A stretch of 64,000 bases of DNA from Nocardiopsis sp. FR4. Its GTDB lineage: Bacteria > Actinomycetota > Actinomycetes > Streptosporangiales > Streptosporangiaceae. The DNA is taken from the NCBI RefSeq assembly GCF_009830945.1, contig NZ_VWVV01000026.1, forward strand, positions 48,262-112,261. The letters are read 5' to 3'. This document shows, in pieces, positions 60,292 to 64,000 of this stretch (position 1 is the stretch's first letter; the number at the start of each line of letters is the position of its first letter). The position numbers and the translations under genes are program-made. The notes under the pieces are model-generated. The model worked only from the letters and a program-made list of their open reading frames with translations. It did not search any database and had not been told where the DNA came from.

Positions 60292-62736
60292 TTGTCTGGG
60301 CTCAACCTCGCCGCGGAAAGCGGCATGGCCCTATCACTGGCAGGCACCGACTTCACCCTCGTCATCATCGTCATGGTGGTGGCCCTGCTGGCACTCGCCG
60401 TCGCGGGAATGCTGGTACGTGAGGTCCTCGCCGCAGGACAGGGCACCGAGCGAATGCGCAACATCGCGGTCGCGGTGCAGGAGGGAGCGGCGGCCTACCT
60501 CAAACGGCAGTTCCGCACCCTCGCGGTCTTCGTCGTCGCCATCCCCCTCCTGCTGCTCCTGCTCCCCGCCGACTCCTGGGCCATCGCCATCGGCCGGTCG
60601 GCCTTCTTCGCCCTGGGCGCCCTGCTCTCGGCGGCCACCGGCTTCGTCGGCATGTGGCTCGCCGTACGCGGCAACGTCAGGGTCGCCGCGGCGGCCCGGG
60701 GCGGTGACGACGCCGCCAACCGCACCGCCATGCGCATCGCCTTCCGCACCGGAGGCGTGGCGGGCATGATCACCGTCGGCCTCGGCCTGTTCGGCGCGGC
60801 CGTCGTCGTCCTCCTCTACCGGGGGGACGCGCCCATCGTCCTGGAGGGCTTCGGCTTCGGCGCGGCCCTGCTCGCCATGTTCATGCGTGTGGGCGGCGGC
60901 ATCTTCACCAAGGCGGCCGACGTCGGCGCCGACCTCGTCGGCAAGGTCGAACAGGGCATCCCCGAGGACGACCCCCGCAACGCCGCCACCATCGCCGACA
61001 ACGTGGGCGACAACGTGGGCGACTGCGCGGGCATGGCCGCCGACCTCTTCGAGTCCTACGCGGTCGTGCTCGTGGCCTCGCTCATCCTGGGCCGGGTCGC
61101 CTTCGGCACCGAGGGCCTGGTGTTCCCGCTGCTCGTCCCCATGATCGGCGTGCTCACCGCCATCATCGGCATCTTCCTGGTCGCCCCCCGCGACCGGGAC
61201 AGGACGGCGATGTCGGCGATCAACCGCGGCTTCTTCGCCTCGGCCCTCATCTCCGCCGTACTCGTCGTCGCCGTCTCCTTCTGGTACCTGCCCGACAGCT
61301 TCGGCGGGCTGTCCGGGGTCAGCCCGCAGGTCATGGCCGAGATCGAGGCGGCCGGAACCGACCCGGACCCCCGGGTCATCGCCGTGGCCGCGGTCCTCAT
61401 CGGCCTGGTGCTCGCCGCGGCGATCCAGCTCCTCACCGGCTACTTCACCGAGACCAACCGCCGCCCGGTCCGCGACATCGGCGACAGCTCCGAGACCGGC
61501 GCGGCGACCGTCATCCTCTCCGGTATCTCCGTCGGCCTGGAGTCGGCCGTCTACTCCGCCCTCCTCATCGCGGGCGCCGTCTACGCCGCCTTCCTTCTCG
61601 GCGGCGGTTCCATCACCCTGAGCCTGTTCGCCGTCGCCCTCGCCGGAACGGGCCTGCTCACCACCGTCGGCATCATCGTGGCGATGGACACCTTCGGCCC
61701 CGTCTCCGACAACGCCCAGGGCATCGCCGAGATGTCCGGCGACGTGGAGGGCCGGGGCGCCGAGATCCTCACCGGGCTCGACGCCGTGGGCAACACCACC
61801 AAGGCGATCACCAAGGGCATCGCCATCGCGACCGCGGTCCTGGCCGCGACCGCGCTGTTCGGCGCCTTCCGCACCTCGGTGCAGGCCGAGCTCGGCGAGG
61901 GCGCGTTCTCCCTCTCCCTGGACCAGCCCGACGTGCTCGTCGGCGTCATCATCGGCGCCAGCGTGGTGTTCTTCTTCTCCGGACTGGCCATCATGGCCGT
62001 GGGCCGCGCGGCGGGCCGCGTGGTGCTGGAGGTGCGCGACCAGTTCCGCACCCGGCCGGGGATCATGGACGGCAGCGAGAAACCCGAGTACGCCCGCGTG
62101 GTCGACATCTGCACGAAGGACTCCCTGCGGGAACTGGTCATCCCGGGCCTGCTGGCGGTCCTCGCGCCGATCGCGGTCGGCTTCGCCCTGGGCTACGCGC
62201 CACTGGGCGCCTTCCTGGGCGGCGCCATCGCGGCCGGCGTGCTCATGGCCGTCTTCCTCGCCAACTCCGGCGGGGCCTGGGACAACGCCAAGAAGCTCGT
62301 CGAGGACGGGCACCACGGCGGCAAGGGCTCGGAGGCACACGAGGCCACGGTCATCGGCGACACCGTCGGCGACCCGTTCAAGGACACCGCCGGCCCGGCG
62401 ATCAACCCGCTGCTCAAGGTCATGAACCTCGTCGCGCTGATCGTGGCGCCCAGCGTGGTGATCTACGCCGACAACGTCCTGCTGCGCACGGTCGTGTCCC
62501 TGCTGGCCGTCGCCCTGCTCGTCGGCGCGGTCCTGTGGTCCAAGCGCCGCGGCTCGGGCACCGAGGCCGAACTCGCCGAGATCGGCGGCCAGTCCGCGCC
62601 CAAGGACGCCCCCGAGGCCAGTGACGGGGGAGCCGCCCCGCGGGGCGAGGTTCCCGCCGGGGAGCCCGCGCCCAAGGGGGAACCGGTCGCCGGCGAGGAC
62701 AACAAGGAGGAGGCCCGGGCCGGAGAAGGCAAGTAG
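60292..62736 (+). CDS. hppA: Membrane proton-pumping pyrophosphatase
   Basis: 814 residues with about 16 membrane helices. Couples hydrolysis of pyrophosphate to H+ export. Signatures: GGGIFTKAADVGADLVGKVE, PRNAATIADNVGDNVGDCAGMAADLFESY for PPi-Mg binding, AQGIAEMSGD, and GGAWDNAKKLVEDGHHGGKGSEAHEATVIGDTVGDPFKDTAGPAINPLLKV. The motif GNTTKAITKG has Lys at the position that makes these pumps independent of K+. The C-terminal 55 residues form a Pro/Glu/Gly-rich cytoplasmic tail, unusual for the family. TTG 60292 has AGGAGG 5 bases upstream. An attenuator-like leader precedes it. Confidence 0.97.
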   Translation: MSGLNLAAESGMALSLAGTDFTLVIIVMVVALLALAVAGMLVREVLAAGQGTERMRNIAVAVQEGAAAYLKRQFRTLAVFVVAIPLLLLLLPADSWAIAIGRSAFFALGALLSAATGFVGMWLAVRGNVRVAAAARGGDDAANRTAMRIAFRTGGVAGMITVGLGLFGAAVVVLLYRGDAPIVLEGFGFGAALLAMFMRVGGGIFTKAADVGADLVGKVEQGIPEDDPRNAATIADNVGDNVGDCAGMAADLFESYAVVLVASLILGRVAFGTEGLVFPLLVPMIGVLTAIIGIFLVAPRDRDRTAMSAINRGFFASALISAVLVVAVSFWYLPDSFGGLSGVSPQVMAEIEAAGTDPDPRVIAVAAVLIGLVLAAAIQLLTGYFTETNRRPVRDIGDSSETGAATVILSGISVGLESAVYSALLIAGAVYAAFLLGGGSITLSLFAVALAGTGLLTTVGIIVAMDTFGPVSDNAQGIAEMSGDVEGRGAEILTGLDAVGNTTKAITKGIAIATAVLAATALFGAFRTSVQAELGEGAFSLSLDQPDVLVGVIIGASVVFFFSGLAIMAVGRAAGRVVLEVRDQFRTRPGIMDGSEKPEYARVVDICTKDSLRELVIPGLLAVLAPIAVGFALGYAPLGAFLGGAIAAGVLMAVFLANSGGAWDNAKKLVEDGHHGGKGSEAHEATVIGDTVGDPFKDTAGPAINPLLKVMNLVALIVAPSVVIYADNVLLRTVVSLLAVALLVGAVLWSKRRGSGTEAELAEIGGQSAPKDAPEASDGGAAPRGEVPAGEPAPKGEPVAGEDNKEEARAGEGK

Positions 62737-62892
62737 CCGGTGCTCTGCGGTCCGGCAGTCCAGGAGCCGGTAACCCGGTAACGGGGAAGCCGGTCAGCGG
62801 CGATCCGGCCTGTCATGGACAGGCGGGCGCCGGTCCGACCGAAGGCCATCGGCAGTCGCCAGCGGTGGTCTGCGGTGATCGGAAGTGAACAG

Positions 62893-62921
62893 GTGGCCGC
62901 CCGGGGGTCCCGGGCGGCCAC
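62893..62921 (+). terminator. Hairpin after hppA, before the small membrane gene
   Basis: A perfect 13-bp stem (62893-62905 with 62909-62921, arm GTGGCCGCCCGGG) with a 3-base loop. Confidence 0.7.
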
Positions 62922-62942
62922 ACCTAACCTGGAGGGACAGCC

Positions 62943-63059
62943 GTGCCAGAAAAGGGGTGGTTCCCGGTGTCCGGGATGAAGGGACTGTTCGTCCTCGTGG
63001 CGATCATGGTCGGGTTCATCGGCGCTCTCGCCGTCGTCGCGACGAGCCTGACCTCATGA
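62943..63059 (+). CDS. Tiny membrane peptide, 38 residues, coupled to sixA
   Basis: GTG 62943 with GGAGG 8 bases upstream opens MPEKGWFPVSGMKGLFVLVAIM... and reads 38 codons: a short polar start, one hydrophobic helix of about 20 residues (LFVLVAIMVGFIGALAVVA) and TSLTS at the end. The TGA overlaps the ATG of sixA (63056-63059). I do not recognise it; the good ribosome-binding site and overlap support that it is expressed. Confidence 0.6.
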   Translation: MPEKGWFPVSGMKGLFVLVAIMVGFIGALAVVATSLTS

Positions 63060-63538
63060 CGGGTACGTCGGGAACGAAGCGCACCCTGCTGCTCATGAGG
63101 CACGCCGAGGCGGCCCAGGGTTATGAGGACTTCGAACGAGCGCTCACCGACCGGGGACGGAGCCAGGCGGAGGAGGTCGGACGCCTGCTCACCGAGCACG
63201 GATACGCCCCGGACCACGTCATCTGCTCCGCGGCCAGGCGGACCCGGCAGACCCTGGAGGGCGTTCTCGGCGCGATGGAGCTGACCGCCGAACCTGAGGT
63301 GGACTACTCGGAGGCCGCGTACTCGGCCGGGGTGGACACGCTCCTGGAACTGGTCAACCACGTGGACGCCGAGGCCCGGACGGTCCTGGTCGTGGCGCAC
63401 AACCCGACGGTGGCCCAGGTGGCGTCCTCCTTCGCGCCCCTGACCTCCTTCGCTCCGGCCACGGTCGCCGCCGTCGACCTGGAGGTCGAGTGGCTGTACG
63501 CCGCTCCGGGGACCGGCTCGGGCCGTCTTCTCAACTAG
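63056..63538 (+). CDS. sixA: SixA-type phosphohistidine phosphatase (histidine phosphatase family)
   Basis: 160 residues. LLLMRHAEAAQGYEDFERALTDRGRSQAEEVGRLL holds the RHAE phosphate-binding motif and the catalytic His, ICSAARRTRQTLEGVL the second arginine, and VLVVAHNPTVAQVASSF the second His. SixA removes phosphate from histidine phosphotransfer domains in E. coli; the actinobacterial target is unknown. ATG 63056 overlaps the stop of the 38-residue gene. Confidence 0.9.
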   Translation: MTGTSGTKRTLLLMRHAEAAQGYEDFERALTDRGRSQAEEVGRLLTEHGYAPDHVICSAARRTRQTLEGVLGAMELTAEPEVDYSEAAYSAGVDTLLELVNHVDAEARTVLVVAHNPTVAQVASSFAPLTSFAPATVAAVDLEVEWLYAAPGTGSGRLLN

Positions 63539-63715
63539 CGGTAAGGTGACCCAAGACACGTCAGGTCGGAGTTGCCAGGGGTCCGTGCCCCGGGTAACGT
63601 TCTCCGAGTCGCCTCCTCCCGGCCCAAGGTCGCAGGGGCGGTGGCACTCCTCCCGAGCGAAACGAACGCGAGCTTTTCGCGGGCGTGCCGGAAATCCCTC
63701 TCCGAAGCGGACTGG

Positions 63716-64000
63716 TTCGAGCAGTGCTCCGAACCGGGTAGGCTCGGAGAGCACTTCCACGGAAAGCCCCTCCGGGGCCGCTCGCGGAAGCGCAGCAGGA
63801 AAAACGGGTCTTTACCCCGGACCAGGAACACCGAAACCGCCGGTTTGGCGGGGCACGGAACACCTGATAAAGTAAAGGCATAACAAAGCGGAAACGCACA
63901 CAGCGCCTTCCACGGAAAAGCGACAGACCGGTTTCGGCTGGTCGGGCTTGTACGGGAAGAGCGGTTGTTTCTTGAGAACTCAACAGCGCGTGTTTGATTT
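63716..64000 (+). promoter_or_regulatory. rRNA operon promoters and leader
   Basis: TTGGCG-17 bp-TAAAGT (63845-63873) and, further upstream, TTCGAG-17 bp-TAGGCT (63716-63744) look like tandem rrn promoters. The last 40 bases contain the BoxA-like antitermination sequence TTGTTTCTTGAGAACTCAAC typical of actinobacterial rrn leaders. The 16S gene must begin shortly after the window. The stretch 63539-63715 has no gene. Confidence 0.8.

Overview
The window is high-GC actinobacterial chromosome. The GC-rich coding, the many GTG starts, and genes such as bldG, wblA/whiB4, bpa, marP and a SARP regulator suggest a filamentous actinomycete. Nocardiopsis or a close relative is my best guess; this rests on recognising protein families, not on a search.

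Layout. (1) 1-19.7 kb: serS (first codons cut off), the proteasome activator bpa, a quinone oxidoreductase, an EspI-like ParA ATPase, two tandem universal stress proteins, small membrane genes, tRNA-Ser(TGA), a DnaN-type sliding clamp followed by a cluster of perfect DnaA boxes, a large SARP-NB-ARC-TPR regulator with a 56-residue companion ORF, an MpaB-family oxygenase and a secreted LPMO. (2) 19.73-31.48 kb: an integrated actinomycete integrative and conjugative element (AICE) of about 11.7 kb, bounded by a 35-bp direct repeat of the 3' end of tRNA-Pro(CGG). It carries pif-like Nudix, two GntR regulators, pra, an FtsK-like transfer protein, a RepSA-type initiator, xis and int. Next to attL lies an AT-rich AIPR-family (abortive infection) gene, the likely phage-defence cargo. 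(3) 31.6-63.5 kb: a core block whose order resembles the Mycobacterium tuberculosis Rv3667-Rv3683 region: metallophosphoesterase, ponA2-like PBP, wblA/whiB4, two ArsA/Get3-like ATPases, DUF4177, RidA, Nudix, MBL hydrolase, crp, nth, CoA pyrophosphatase, marP. Then come bldG with its anti-sigma partner, an MrfA-like helicase, a tad pilus cluster, a Fic-like protein, acs, a holin-like protein, an alpha/beta hydrolase and hppA behind a long structured leader. (4) 63.5-64 kb: promoters and antitermination leader of an rRNA operon whose 16S gene begins beyond the window.

How parts work together. The AICE genes form a complete excise-replicate-transfer-integrate programme (Xis/Int, Rep, Tra, Pra) under GntR repression, with palindromic operators, integrase arm-type repeats at both ends and one defence gene. 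The chromosomal arms hold stress, redox and development regulators (wblA, crp, bldG, SARP) and envelope functions (PBP, MarP, Tad pilus, proton-pumping pyrophosphatase).

The best candidates for something new are the AIPR module (AT-rich, yet with no TTA codons, behind a stack of GC hairpins), the 33-bp palindrome made of two DnaA boxes beside the extra sliding clamp, the attenuator-like leader of hppA, and the repeat-bearing small protein beside the SARP regulator. Coordinates of starts are my choices from ribosome-binding sites; all family assignments are from reading the translations.
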